Positions 56,075 to 64,000 of a DNA stretch of 64,000 bases are shown one piece after another. The DNA lies in contig JAGKWQ010000001.1 in assembly GCA_021151825.1 (NCBI GenBank), positions 434,001 to 498,000 on the forward strand, in the 5' to 3' direction. Within the stretch, counting starts at the first letter, position 1. Each line of letters opens with the position of its first letter. The position numbers and the translations under genes are program-made. Below the pieces are notes generated by a model. It was given only the letters and a program-made list of their open reading frames with translations, did no database searches and was not told the origin of the DNA. This DNA comes from Cellvibrionaceae bacterium. Lineage in GTDB: Bacteria; Pseudomonadota; Gammaproteobacteria; Pseudomonadales; Cellvibrionaceae.

Positions 56075-56485
56075 TTATGTATAAAAAACCGCAAGTAATC
56101 GTGCTTTAAGTATTGGCATTGCATCCGGGCTTGATAAAAATTCGCCAATATCCATTAAACGCCAATATTGGCCTTCATCGCCGAATATTATATTTTCAAT
56201 CTCTTCTGCCTTACCCAACGCGATAAAAAACCAGGAAAAGCCGGAATTTAAATGATTCACCACTTTCTTGCGATAAAACAAACGTTGCGCGGATATAGCT
56301 ATCGCAAACTCTTCATACAATTCCCTGATTACACAATCCTCGGGCGATTCATTGCCTTCCCTCCCGCCACCGGCAAAATCCCACATCCCCGGATAAGGAA
56401 TTTCCGGAATATCATCGCGCCGATAGACAAGTAACTGCCCGTTATAGAGATACGCCAGTTTGCAACCGGTGAACTGCTGGGCCAT
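56075..56485 (-). CDS. NUDIX hydrolase
   Basis: 136 residues. The NUDIX box is GGREGNE..SPEDCVI..RELYEEFAI, matching G-x5-E-x7-RE-U-x-EE-x-G-U except that the last glycine is alanine. The metal-binding glutamates are intact, so it should hydrolyse a nucleoside diphosphate derivative. Substrate unknown. It lies in a same-strand series with the GNAT gene upstream and the GFA gene downstream. Confidence 0.88.
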   Translation of the reverse strand: MAQQFTGCKLAYLYNGQLLVYRRDDIPEIPYPGMWDFAGGGREGNESPEDCVIRELYEEFAIAISAQRLFYRKKVVNHLNSGFSWFFIALGKAEEIENIIFGDEGQYWRLMDIGEFLSSPDAMPILKARLLAVFYT

Positions 56486-56509
56486 AAAATTTTCTTACGC
56501 TTACACCGG

Positions 56510-56950
56510 TTAATAATTTGTTAATTGCATATGTAGTAACGGGTAAGGCTTGCCCTGGCCATCCAGTGGTGAACGGCCAATAACGGTGAACCCCATCCTC
56601 TGATAAAACCCCAACGCTTGAGTGTTTTGTTCATTAACATCCACTTTCGTAACACTTTGCGTGGCAAGCGCGTGTCGGGTTAATGCAGCACCGACGCCTT
56701 TCCCACGCGCAGCAGGTGATACAAATAGCATTTCAATATTGCCATCAAGAACACCGCAAAATCCCAGAATTTCATCTGTAGCGCACCGAGCACAGGTTAA
56801 ATGAACAGCATCAAAATACTGTTCAAAAATCAACGGCTTTAATGCAAGTAGATCTTCCTCTTTTAAAAAATCATGAGTGGCCCTTACGGAAGCCTCCCAT
56901 ATTTTAATCAAATGGCGATAATCAGTTTTTTCAACGACCTCTATATTCAT
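56510..56950 (-). CDS. GNAT-family N-acetyltransferase
   Basis: 146 residues from the ATG at 56950; a TTG five codons earlier is less likely. The acetyl-CoA-binding motif is VSPAARGKGVGAALTRHAL, followed by VDVNEQNTQALGFYQRMGFTVIGR. The substrate cannot be deduced; the pattern fits YjaB/PhnO-like small GNATs. It is 24 bp upstream of the NUDIX gene. Confidence 0.9.
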   Translation of the reverse strand: MNIEVVEKTDYRHLIKIWEASVRATHDFLKEEDLLALKPLIFEQYFDAVHLTCARCATDEILGFCGVLDGNIEMLFVSPAARGKGVGAALTRHALATQSVTKVDVNEQNTQALGFYQRMGFTVIGRSPLDGQGKPYPLLHMQLTNY

Positions 56951-56965
56951 AAACAACCAATGCAA

Positions 56966-57284
56966 TAGATTTATTTTTTATCCATTATGAGTTTTTTAGT
57001 TGAGTCTCGTAGCTCACAAAACAAACAACGTTTATTAAAATTCATTATTGTTGCTTAATTACACACGCACAATGAATTTCATAAATAATGTTAAAAAGTG
57101 CAAACATTTTATGCGTGGAATTTCACAATGAAACAAATGCCAAAAAAAAATTCCGCCTTTATCAATCACTCATTTTCTGACGAATGTCATTTTTCTAAAC
57201 ATACCATGCGACTTAACATCGCGCCTGCCTTGATTTAAGGCAAAAACTTTTGGACTCTTTAACTTATTATCACGTAGGGAAAAT
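56966..57284. other. AT-rich intergenic DNA before the propeller-like gene
   Basis: Between divergent genes. The promoter of the gene at 57285 should lie in its last 60 bp. A 36-codon frame at 57128-57238 is possible but unsupported. Confidence 0.35.
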
Positions 57285-58838
57285 ATGTTTACATCTAAAT
57301 TAAGCCGTGCACTCACAGTACCTGTTGCATTAATAGCAAGCATTGTTGCACAGAACGCATTTTCAGTGACCTATCAAGGAAAGCCAGACTTTCCTGTAGA
57401 TTCTGGCGAGTTTGGCCATACATTAGCCAAGCATGGAAAATACATCATTGTTGGGTCCGATCGACATACAGAGTTTGGCAGAAGCGATCAATTTGCCTAT
57501 ATCGGCCACTGGACTGCCAATAGAAATATTGATGGAGGCGCGATCTATCTATTAACGGATGATAATTCTGAATCTATAAAGAAATATCAGTTTCTAAAAG
57601 AGCCTGCGATAGCCCCCACATTAGCGCATGCAAGTTACCTGGCAAATCCTTTAAATTTTGGAGCACAAGTAGACATTACCGATAATTGGATCATAGCGAC
57701 ACTACCTTATCATTATTCACCAGCGACATCGACAAGCCAACCGGCAGTGGTAATCATCCCAAAAACAGATGGCCAGTTTGCTACTTGTCCAACATCAGCT
57801 TACACAACAGGTATTCCCGGCGATACACCAACACTAAGATACTGGGGAAATGCCTTAAACTGCAAACCCGTTTCCGGTACCAATCCTAACAACACCATTA
57901 TAATTGTTCCGTTGCCATCAGAATTTGTCGGAAAATTAGGCCGCAATGTTAAAGTAAAAATTTCTGGTGATGCATTTGTTGTAGCAGCACCTGATCGATT
58001 GGTGGCGTACCATCGCAATTCATCATCTGGTGAATGGGAACTTATCCATACTTTTTTACCAGAAAGCGGTAAACATATTTCCGATGTTTCACTGGACGGC
58101 CAGAATCTCGTGATTGGCGAAGTACCATCACAACCTTCCATTTCATATGTTGATGACAACGGAGTTATTGAAGCGGGTGATTTTGTATATGCCGGATCCG
58201 GTAAAGTACACGCATTCAAGGTTAATTCGACATCATTAACGCAAGCGGGTGTTTTCACTGGCGATTTGGGTTTTGGATATCGTGTTGCGGTAAATCAAAA
58301 TGCACTTTTGGTCAGCAGTGGCGGATTTGAGTACCCTTCCGAGTTCATCACGTTATATCCACACTTGGCAAATACACCATTGCCACAGGGCAAGGTGCAT
58401 CAATACAAAATTGACCCGCTTGCAACGCCTGGCCAAACCGCGTGGCAATATCGTGGCTATGGTGATTTTACCTCCACACCAATTCAATTATCTATTGATA
58501 ACAATGATGTTTTAGCGGTACAACTACTTGAAGTGGGCAAAGTGCTTAACTCCACTTACGTTCCTTATGAACCGAGTACAATTGCCCAGGTATTTTACGG
58601 TGATACCACTCAAACGGTACCTTTTAATTTAGGCTCATGGGCAACACATGATTCTATTTATCAATCCCAGCTTGATGCGGCAAAACCTTATTTTGAAACT
58701 ACTCCTTTCAGGGCAATAGATCCACTGCAAGTTTCAAACGGAAATGTTGTCATCGGATGGAGAGGGATTAGAGGCGATAGCAGCAGTCTCTACCCATTAA
58801 GCGGTGGGATTTTTAAAGTAAATCTTTCTGAACTGTAA
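57285..58838 (+). CDS. secreted beta-propeller-like protein, unknown function
   Basis: 517 residues with a signal peptide (cleavage near AFS-V) and AGGGAAA before the ATG. The body has repeated strands of the type FG-x-TLAKHGKYIIVGS, FGAQVDITDNWIIAT, ISDVSLDGQNLVIGE and FGYRVAVNQNALLVSSG, spaced about 70-100 residues apart, which suggests FG-GAP-like propeller blades. Two cysteines (about residues 166 and 193) could form a disulfide. Codon use looks more AT-rich than in the glycosidase genes. No catalytic motif is seen. It stands alone and ends at a bidirectional terminator. Confidence 0.75.
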   Translation: MFTSKLSRALTVPVALIASIVAQNAFSVTYQGKPDFPVDSGEFGHTLAKHGKYIIVGSDRHTEFGRSDQFAYIGHWTANRNIDGGAIYLLTDDNSESIKKYQFLKEPAIAPTLAHASYLANPLNFGAQVDITDNWIIATLPYHYSPATSTSQPAVVIIPKTDGQFATCPTSAYTTGIPGDTPTLRYWGNALNCKPVSGTNPNNTIIIVPLPSEFVGKLGRNVKVKISGDAFVVAAPDRLVAYHRNSSSGEWELIHTFLPESGKHISDVSLDGQNLVIGEVPSQPSISYVDDNGVIEAGDFVYAGSGKVHAFKVNSTSLTQAGVFTGDLGFGYRVAVNQNALLVSSGGFEYPSEFITLYPHLANTPLPQGKVHQYKIDPLATPGQTAWQYRGYGDFTSTPIQLSIDNNDVLAVQLLEVGKVLNSTYVPYEPSTIAQVFYGDTTQTVPFNLGSWATHDSIYQSQLDAAKPYFETTPFRAIDPLQVSNGNVVIGWRGIRGDSSSLYPLSGGIFKVNLSEL

Positions 58839-58855
58839 TAGCAATTGATCGTCAC

Positions 58856-58885
58856 AAAAGTCTCCGGATATATCCGGAGGCTTTT
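58856..58885. terminator. bidirectional terminator between convergent genes
   Basis: AAAAG, then the perfect palindrome CTCCGGATATATCCGGAG (58862-58879), then CTTTT. It serves the propeller-like gene and the convergent membrane-protein gene. Confidence 0.9.
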
Positions 58886-58886
58886 G

Positions 58887-59270
58887 TTAGCCAACATAAA
58901 CACCGGCACACCAAAAGGCAATACCACCTATAGCGAACAACACTATCCAGGATAAATGTTTTCCACGGGTAAATATAATTGGCAAGAAACCCGAAATAAT
59001 CGCGGTAACACCGATAATTCGAAGTGTGCCAGCCACCGTCAAATCGCCCCGCCCCGCATGCACCAGCAGCGCAGCAAAACCTATCCATGCCACCGTTGTA
59101 ATATGCCATGCAAAGCGCAATGTACGTTTGGTAAATTCCTGGTTGCCAAAAATTTTTGGTAAATTTTCACGGCGAAATAAACGAATAAGAAGATATTTTT
59201 CGCCGAGATAAGAATGTGCGACTCCCAAAGCAATAGCGAGAAAAGCGGCAAAATAGAGAAATATAGCCAT
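58887..59270 (-). CDS. four-helix membrane protein of unknown function
   Basis: 127 residues from the ATG at 59270, nine bases after AGGGA; an ATG six codons earlier has a poorer site. Four membrane helices are evident: FLYFAAFLAIALGVAHS, FAWHITTVAWIGFAALLV, LRIIGVTAIISGFLPIIF and WIVLFAIGGIAFWCAGVYV. A basic loop (RLFRRENLPKIFG) lies between helices 1 and 2. Similar short proteins occur widely in proteobacteria without a known role. Confidence 0.8.
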   Translation of the reverse strand: MAIFLYFAAFLAIALGVAHSYLGEKYLLIRLFRRENLPKIFGNQEFTKRTLRFAWHITTVAWIGFAALLVHAGRGDLTVAGTLRIIGVTAIISGFLPIIFTRGKHLSWIVLFAIGGIAFWCAGVYVG

Positions 59271-59316
59271 ATCCAAAATTCCCTTCATACTTAGTATTTT
59301 CGTTTTCTTGCTTGGC

Positions 59317-59760
59317 CTACGGCTTTGCTATAAAGGCTTGTTTTTCATTGCCACTAAAACCGGCAGACTGATAAAAGGCCAATACACGTTCGTCTTTACG
59401 TCCGGTCATTAGCATCACCTTATAGCAATCCATTTTCCACGCGTGATCAGTAGCAGCTTTCAAAACTGCTTTTCCATAACCTTTATTACGATATTCCGAA
59501 TGCGTAACCACATTTTCAATAAACGCATACGGATGGCAATTTCGAGTGAGGTTTGGAACTATCACTAAATGACAGGAACTCACCAATAGCTCGCCGATAA
59601 ATCCACCAAAATACAAGATGTTGTTGGTTGACAGTATCTCATCCCAGATAGAGTCGTAAATATTAAAATGCCTATCACAGGTTTCTTGATGTAAATGAGA
59701 ATAAAGAGACAATAAGGCGTGTAGATCGCCTTTATGCAGACTTCTAATTTCCATGGGCAT
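59317..59760 (-). CDS. GNAT-family N-acetyltransferase
   Basis: 147 residues from the ATG at 59760 after AGGA; a longer frame overlaps the next gene and is not needed. Acetyl-CoA motif: THSEYRNKGYGKAVLKAATDHAW, followed by DERVLAFYQSAGFSGN. The substrate is unknown. It lies just downstream of the GrpB-like gene on the same strand. Confidence 0.88.
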   Translation of the reverse strand: MPMEIRSLHKGDLHALLSLYSHLHQETCDRHFNIYDSIWDEILSTNNILYFGGFIGELLVSSCHLVIVPNLTRNCHPYAFIENVVTHSEYRNKGYGKAVLKAATDHAWKMDCYKVMLMTGRKDERVLAFYQSAGFSGNEKQAFIAKP

Positions 59761-59794
59761 ATTTCCTGCTGACGACTTAAAAATCATTAAACTA

Positions 59795-60262
59795 TTATTT
59801 ACGCAATACACGCTCAATAAACTCACTTTTTAAAGCACGATATTGCTCTTCAGAAAGATTGACACTCATTAATTTGAGGTGGTTATATTGATTCAGGAGC
59901 GCTCTGGATTCTTTCAACCTTTCACGAAATTCGATAAAAAATTCGAACGTCGATCCGTTAACAACAACCTGAAGGGAAACATTTTCAATATCGGATTCAA
60001 GCATACAAAGCTCTGCGGTCCTCAATGTTTTTAACTTCTCCCTGAAACCCAGATTTTTTAACAGCGCTACCGATTCATCAAATTTTTGAAAGCTGATACC
60101 AACAAAAATATCCAGATCACCCTTTGATATAGCCCCGGGGATGGATGAAGATCCCACATGCTCCACCCGTGCATGTGGGATCAAATTCAAAATAGAGACC
60201 TTATGCTTTTGAAACAACTCGTCACAAGCATCCCTATATTCGCATTCCTTGTAGAATTTCAT
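59795..60262 (-). CDS. GrpB-family (UPF0157) nucleotidyltransferase-like protein
   Basis: 155 residues from the ATG at 60262 after GGGAA. The motif VEHVGSSSIPGAISKGDLDIFVGI is that of the GrpB family, whose fold is a minimal nucleotidyltransferase with G-S and D-x-D residues. The middle (FIEFRERLKESRALLNQYNHLK) is typical. Biochemical role unproven. Confidence 0.87.
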   Translation of the reverse strand: MKFYKECEYRDACDELFQKHKVSILNLIPHARVEHVGSSSIPGAISKGDLDIFVGISFQKFDESVALLKNLGFREKLKTLRTAELCMLESDIENVSLQVVVNGSTFEFFIEFRERLKESRALLNQYNHLKLMSVNLSEEQYRALKSEFIERVLRK

Positions 60263-60317
60263 AACGGTTCCCATATGTTTTCATTGTATGCATCATTCGC
60301 GACGATTAATGGGTGCC

Positions 60318-62120
60318 CTACAATTTCACATCCTTACTAAACAAATCCTTCAACTCTTTCCGGCTTTGCTTCACCAATAGCGCCAATTCCTTTGGATCTT
60401 TACTAATCGCAATTGCCTGATGCAACAAGCTATGGTCGTGCTCACGGAAAATATCGATCGCGTGTTGTGATTGACCTTCGGTATAACCGACTTCTGTTAG
60501 CGTGCGCATAGCAGCACTGAGGCTGGATTCGTAAATTTCACGAATAGGATTTTCCACCCCTAATTCTGCCAGTTGATAAGCATGGGCGCGATCGCGGGCG
60601 CGGACAATGAGCGTGATATGCGGGAAATGGGTTTTTACCAGGCGAACCACGGCCAGAGATGCCTCTATATTTACCAATGCAACTACCAGCACTTTCGCAT
60701 CGCGAATACCGGCGGCTTCCAGTAATTCAATGCGTGTTGCATCACCGTAATAACTCTGCACACCGTAGTTTTTCAAAAATTCGATATGTTCGGGATTTTT
60801 ATCCAATGCATTAAATGGAATGTTACTGGCCGTGAGAATACGGCCGATAATTTGGCCAAAGCGACCAAAACCGGCAATGATAACTTCCGCCTTGTGTGCA
60901 TCCGGTTCTTCAAGTTCTTTTAATGCATTTGCTGCGTGTGTTGCTTCCTCGCTGGCCTTTTCTTGCATGGTGCGCTTGCGGGTAAAGAATTCGTGCAACA
61001 TCACCAAGGGGCTGGTTAGTGCCATGGAAATACCCACCACCAACACCACATAATTGGAAATATCTTCTGGTAGAAATTTGGTTTGTTCAGCGGTGGACAT
61101 CACCACAAATGCAAATTCACCACCCTGTGCGAGCATTACGCCAACCAGCAAGCCATCCTTGATTGGAAATTGGCGAATGCGTAATACCAATGCAACCACA
61201 AGGATTTTGACCAGCATTAACGTCAACGCGAGCGCTAAAATTAACAGTGGTTCTGCGAAGAGCAATCGCAAATTTAATGACATACCTACCGCGATAAAAA
61301 ATAATCCCAGTAAAAGACCTTTAAAAGGTTCGATATCAGCAGCCAATTGATGACGGAAACTGGATTGAGCCAGCAAAATACCTGCGAGAAATGCCCCCAT
61401 ACTCATAGAGAAGCCCACCAACTGCATCAAGTAAGCAACACTCAATACAATTAATAAACCCGCAGCAGTGAGAATTTCGCGGCTGCCATATTTTGCAACC
61501 ACTTGTAAGAGCGGATTAAAAATCCTCGCGCCCGCTAATAACAAAAATGCCACTGTGCATAATCCTATCCACCAGGGAACGTGAGTGTCTTCCGCAGCAG
61601 CTGGTGACCAGGTAGCAAGTAATAATAAGATGGGAATAACAGCCAGATCTTGCAACAACAAAATCGAAAACCCTTTACGACCAATCGGCAAGCCCATAAT
61701 TTTATGCTCTTCCATTAATGGGATTGCAAATGCCGTTGAAGAAAGCGCGAGCGCGAGGCCGATCATAAATCCTTGCTGCCAACTCAAATCCAGAAAAATT
61801 GCGATTAACGCGGTTATCGCAAATGCCGTGAGCAACATCTGGGCACCACCGAGAAGACCGATGTCCAACCGCATTTTCCATAATTGCTGCGGATTTAATT
61901 CAAGGCCAATAACAAATAACAGCAGCACCACACCCAATTCAGAAAATTGAAAGGTAGCTTCAGGCTGGTAAATCAAGCCCAATTCATACGGGCCGATAAT
62001 CGCACCGGCAACCAAATACCCCAGGATCGCCCCCAGACCGAGGCGACGAAATAGCGGCACCGCAATGGTGGCTGCCAGCAGATAATAAATAGCGTGTAAT
62101 AGTGTTTCGTGGTGTTCCAT
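60318..62120 (-). CDS. CPA2-family K+/H+ antiporter, KefB/KefC type
   Basis: 600 residues from the ATG at 62120; a longer frame adds 21 residues without family match. Thirteen or so membrane helices (about 5-380) carry the CPA2 features GLGAILGYLVAGAIIGP, SMGAFLAGILLAQSSF and MLAQGGEFAFVV. A cytoplasmic TrkA-N/RCK domain (about 410-530: VIIAGFGRFGQIIGRIL, ALDKNPEHIEFL, YYGDATRIELLEAAG) should bind a nucleotide or glutathione adduct and gate the transporter. It would release K+ in exchange for H+ under electrophile or pH stress. Confidence 0.93.
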   Translation of the reverse strand: MEHHETLLHAIYYLLAATIAVPLFRRLGLGAILGYLVAGAIIGPYELGLIYQPEATFQFSELGVVLLLFVIGLELNPQQLWKMRLDIGLLGGAQMLLTAFAITALIAIFLDLSWQQGFMIGLALALSSTAFAIPLMEEHKIMGLPIGRKGFSILLLQDLAVIPILLLLATWSPAAAEDTHVPWWIGLCTVAFLLLAGARIFNPLLQVVAKYGSREILTAAGLLIVLSVAYLMQLVGFSMSMGAFLAGILLAQSSFRHQLAADIEPFKGLLLGLFFIAVGMSLNLRLLFAEPLLILALALTLMLVKILVVALVLRIRQFPIKDGLLVGVMLAQGGEFAFVVMSTAEQTKFLPEDISNYVVLVVGISMALTSPLVMLHEFFTRKRTMQEKASEEATHAANALKELEEPDAHKAEVIIAGFGRFGQIIGRILTASNIPFNALDKNPEHIEFLKNYGVQSYYGDATRIELLEAAGIRDAKVLVVALVNIEASLAVVRLVKTHFPHITLIVRARDRAHAYQLAELGVENPIREIYESSLSAAMRTLTEVGYTEGQSQHAIDIFREHDHSLLHQAIAISKDPKELALLVKQSRKELKDLFSKDVKL

Positions 62121-62324
62121 AAAGTTAACTCTGATGTGGCGTGGTACAGGAATCAAAAATATTTTACACGCAGGTGATCTCAATCGAACACTGCAGTGAA
62201 AATTATCTGGAAGATTTTTATTATTTTAGTGAGTTGATATTGAAATCTTCGAAGGGTTAATTTAAAGCAACAAATGATAATGAAAGCTCCAACATTAAAT
62301 GCCAGAGCTTCCTGTTAAACGGGA

Positions 62325-63209
62325 TTATTGGCGAGCAACACTTACCTCATAGCTGCCAAGGTTATCATTAATGTCAGCAGGTGTTGTCTTGTCATTAATA
62401 GCAAAAATCAACTCGCCTGCGCGATCAGCAACCAGAACATAATTTTCACCAACAGAGAACCAACGGCCATAGGGACCAATTTTAACTAACAACGCGCCCA
62501 AATTAGCACCGGGTAACAGGCAAAGACTACCGCACATTTCGGTTCCCCTGGGGGTAGAAAGCGGATACGCGACATTCGTAGGCCATACATTTATACGCCC
62601 CGCCGCCCTGATCATTACGCGCTGGTTGGGCACAACATTGATATGTGACGCAGTATTAAAACTTGCCCCTCTAACCACAAAACGTTTGGGCTCATAAAAC
62701 GCTAACACATCGTGAAATTTGCGCTGACTTTTAACAATACGATAGTTGGCTACACCAATATAAGGCGGGTTATCGTATTGCTGGACAGAAACGATTAATT
62801 CATTCGTACCTTCAACAAACGGTGAATAATCCAGGTTCTTACATAACAGCACGCGCTCTGATGCCATCACGGTCCAATGTTGTTGGATGCATTCATGAAA
62901 CCATGCACTGGCATCCTTACCATTAACATATGCCTGGATTTTTAAAATCGAGGGACCACGCTGTGGTGCTAACGCGGGAGACGGATAAGGTGAAGGATAG
63001 ACAGGTTCAAACTCAGGCCTGTTCAGTGGCATAAAAATATCCGGCGGTAAATACACCGCTATATCCACTACCTGGGCTTCCAACATATTCGCATTCGCCG
63101 GCTCTATACGCAGTGTGCGCGCCCCCCCATCATCTTGCGCAACGGTATAACTGGCCAAGGTTAATCCTGCAACAACGCCCAATAACGAAAACATCTTTTT
63201 AAAAATCAT
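62325..63209 (-). CDS. exported protein of unknown function
   Basis: 294 residues from the ATG at 63209 after AGGATA; an upstream start adds 19 unlikely residues. A signal peptide ends near TVAQ. The mature part has a Pro/Tyr-rich stretch (VYPSPYPSPALAPQ, about 65-80), then beta-rich sequence with four or more cysteines (WFHECIQQ, LLCKNLDYS, MCGSLCLLP), probably disulfide-bonded in the periplasm. No domain is recognised. It stands alone. Confidence 0.75.
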   Translation of the reverse strand: MIFKKMFSLLGVVAGLTLASYTVAQDDGGARTLRIEPANANMLEAQVVDIAVYLPPDIFMPLNRPEFEPVYPSPYPSPALAPQRGPSILKIQAYVNGKDASAWFHECIQQHWTVMASERVLLCKNLDYSPFVEGTNELIVSVQQYDNPPYIGVANYRIVKSQRKFHDVLAFYEPKRFVVRGASFNTASHINVVPNQRVMIRAAGRINVWPTNVAYPLSTPRGTEMCGSLCLLPGANLGALLVKIGPYGRWFSVGENYVLVADRAGELIFAINDKTTPADINDNLGSYEVSVARQ

Positions 63210-63662
63210 ACTTATATCCTGGTTAATTATCCAAATAATCACGTTTGAGCAATTCGACACTCCCAATACTTTCTCCTTGCCCGATTATCTCCTTATTAAC
63301 CAATGGCCTTTCAGCTAAAGGTGTAACTCAGAGAAATACATTCTAGTTGGAAGCCAATGAACTATAGAAATGTTTCTAATTTAAGTGCCGTCCAACAAAG
63401 TTAGATAAAAGGTAAATTTTTTATTATTGCTGTCGATTTTGGTTTGGCTCATCCGACTATTACCTGATAACACTCAAACGTTCCGTTGGTAACAGGTGAG
63501 GAGAACTCCGCACGAGGAACAACGCTGCCCATATGTGGACCAATAGAGAGTGGTTTAAAAAAACGTGCAACAGCGCTAAACGAGAGTAAGCTCGCCATAG
63601 AATTTACTGTTTTTCATTAAGCTGATTTAACTGATTGTTTTAATTACCGAAGGAGATATGAC
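63210..63662. other. intergenic DNA between divergent genes, no feature seen
   Basis: About 450 bp. Apart from the ribosome binding site at its right end (GGAG, 63652-63655) I see no hairpin, operator or convincing frame. Confidence 0.35.
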
Positions 63663-64000
63663 ATGACTCATTACGTAGATGGTTTTTTACTTCCTATTGC
63701 TCCGGAAAAGCTACCGGAGTACCAACAAATGGCCAACAAAGCAGGTGCTGTATGGAAAGAACATGGTGCTATTGCATATTGGGAGTGCGTTGGTGATGAC
63801 CTGGATATTCAGGACATGACCAGCTTCCGCACTGCAGCTGGCTGTAAAGATAATGAAACAGTAGTCATCGCCTGGATTATTTTCCCATCGCGCGAAGAGC
63901 GCGACCGCATCAACGCATTAGTAATGGCCGATCCGCGCCTGAACGATATGTGCGATAAAGAAAATCCACCGTTTGATTTCAAACGTATGGCTTACGGTGG
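63663..64000 (+). CDS. DUF1428-family protein (3' end cut by window edge)
   Basis: 112 complete codons from the ATG at 63663, with GGAGA upstream. The sequence begins MTHYVDGFLLPIAPEKLPEYQ and continues with GAIAYWECVGDD, WIIFPSREERDRIN and ending KRMAYGG. This is the DUF1428 pattern, a small ferredoxin-like alpha/beta barrel protein related to dimeric alpha-beta barrels. Family members are about 115-125 residues, so only the last few residues are missing. The function is unknown. Confidence 0.88.
   Translation, partial: MTHYVDGFLLPIAPEKLPEYQQMANKAGAVWKEHGAIAYWECVGDDLDIQDMTSFRTAAGCKDNETVVIAWIIFPSREERDRINALVMADPRLNDMCDKENPPFDFKRMAYG

Noticed and set aside
57128..57238. A 36-codon plus-strand frame upstream of the propeller-like gene.
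   Set aside because: Only a weak GGA precedes it, it has no membrane or motif signal, and AT-rich intergenic DNA often holds such frames.
62282..62311. AAGCTC/GAGCTT inverted repeat after the 294-residue exported protein gene as a terminator.
   Set aside because: The stem is short and no T tract follows on the minus strand.
63663..64000. Whether the DUF1428 protein is the missing partner of the ECF42 sigma factor.
   Set aside because: It is about 8 kb away, and its motifs are those of DUF1428, not the DGPF/YCII domain.
1..64000. Search for CRISPR arrays, tRNA or rRNA genes, transposases and phage genes.
   Set aside because: No regularly spaced direct repeats, no cloverleaf or rRNA-like blocks and no transposase or integrase motifs were seen.

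Overview
The window reads as a chromosomal segment of a polysaccharide-degrading gammaproteobacterium of the Cellvibrio/Saccharophagus type. This rests on TonB-dependent receptors that carry glycans without SusD partners, a tryptophan-halogenase/SapC pair beside one receptor, multi-domain discoidin/FN3/LamG glycosidases, and the overall gene style. Assignment to Cellvibrio itself is inference. There are no rRNA or tRNA genes, no CRISPR array and no recognisable transposase or phage gene.

Region 1 (1-33 kb) is an arabinan/L-arabinose utilisation locus. On the minus strand: a GH127 beta-L-arabinofuranosidase (cut by the window edge), two paralogous TonB-dependent receptors, a multidomain GH43 lipoprotein, a CHASE8-type chemoreceptor with a small exported protein, a small membrane protein, a cytoplasmic GH43, a GPH-family symporter, a HAD sugar-phosphate phosphatase, a tannase/feruloyl-esterase lipoprotein, araA, araD, araB and an exported GH43. 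Divergently, on the plus strand: an IlvD/Edd sugar-acid dehydratase, an SDR dehydrogenase and a YtfQRT-YjfF-type ABC importer. The likely flow is polymer cleavage outside and in the periplasm, removal of feruloyl decoration, uptake by TonB receptor, symporter and ABC importer, then isomerase-pathway catabolism (AraBAD), with a possible second oxidative route. Several promoters in this region share a 17-bp palindrome close to ATATTGTATGACAATAT.

Region 2 (33-35.7 kb) holds a HigBA-like toxin-antitoxin pair, a glutathione S-transferase and an exported solute-binding-like protein.

Region 3 (35.7-54.2 kb) is a second polysaccharide locus, most likely for alpha-1,3-glucan or nigeran: a LacI regulator, a GH97 enzyme with inverting alpha-glucosidase signatures, two tandem paralogous GH87-type mycodextranases/alpha-1,3-glucanases, SapC, a tryptophan-halogenase-like flavoprotein, a TonB-dependent receptor and a maltose-type MFS transporter. 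Both regulatory intergenic regions carry LacI-style operators, three times as pairs exactly 20 bp centre to centre, which marks the locus as one regulon.

Region 4 (54.2-64 kb) is ordinary chromosome: an ECF42-type sigma factor, a 45-residue membrane microprotein coupled to a GFA-family protein, a NUDIX hydrolase, two GNAT acetyltransferases, a GrpB-like protein, a secreted propeller-like protein, a KefB/C-type antiporter, hypothetical proteins and a DUF1428 protein cut by the window edge.

Beyond the genes, the intergenic DNA holds three candidate structured RNAs (about 4668-4822 minus, 13870-14095, 46635-46756), two copies of a long palindromic repeat whose core is shared but whose arms differ, each inside an arabinose operon, and a GTAGGTTGGAA inverted-repeat pair. 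No wholly new multi-gene system could be shown from sequence alone. The most worthwhile leads are the paired-operator architecture, the shared palindromes, the structured RNAs and the alpha-glucan locus with its halogenase.
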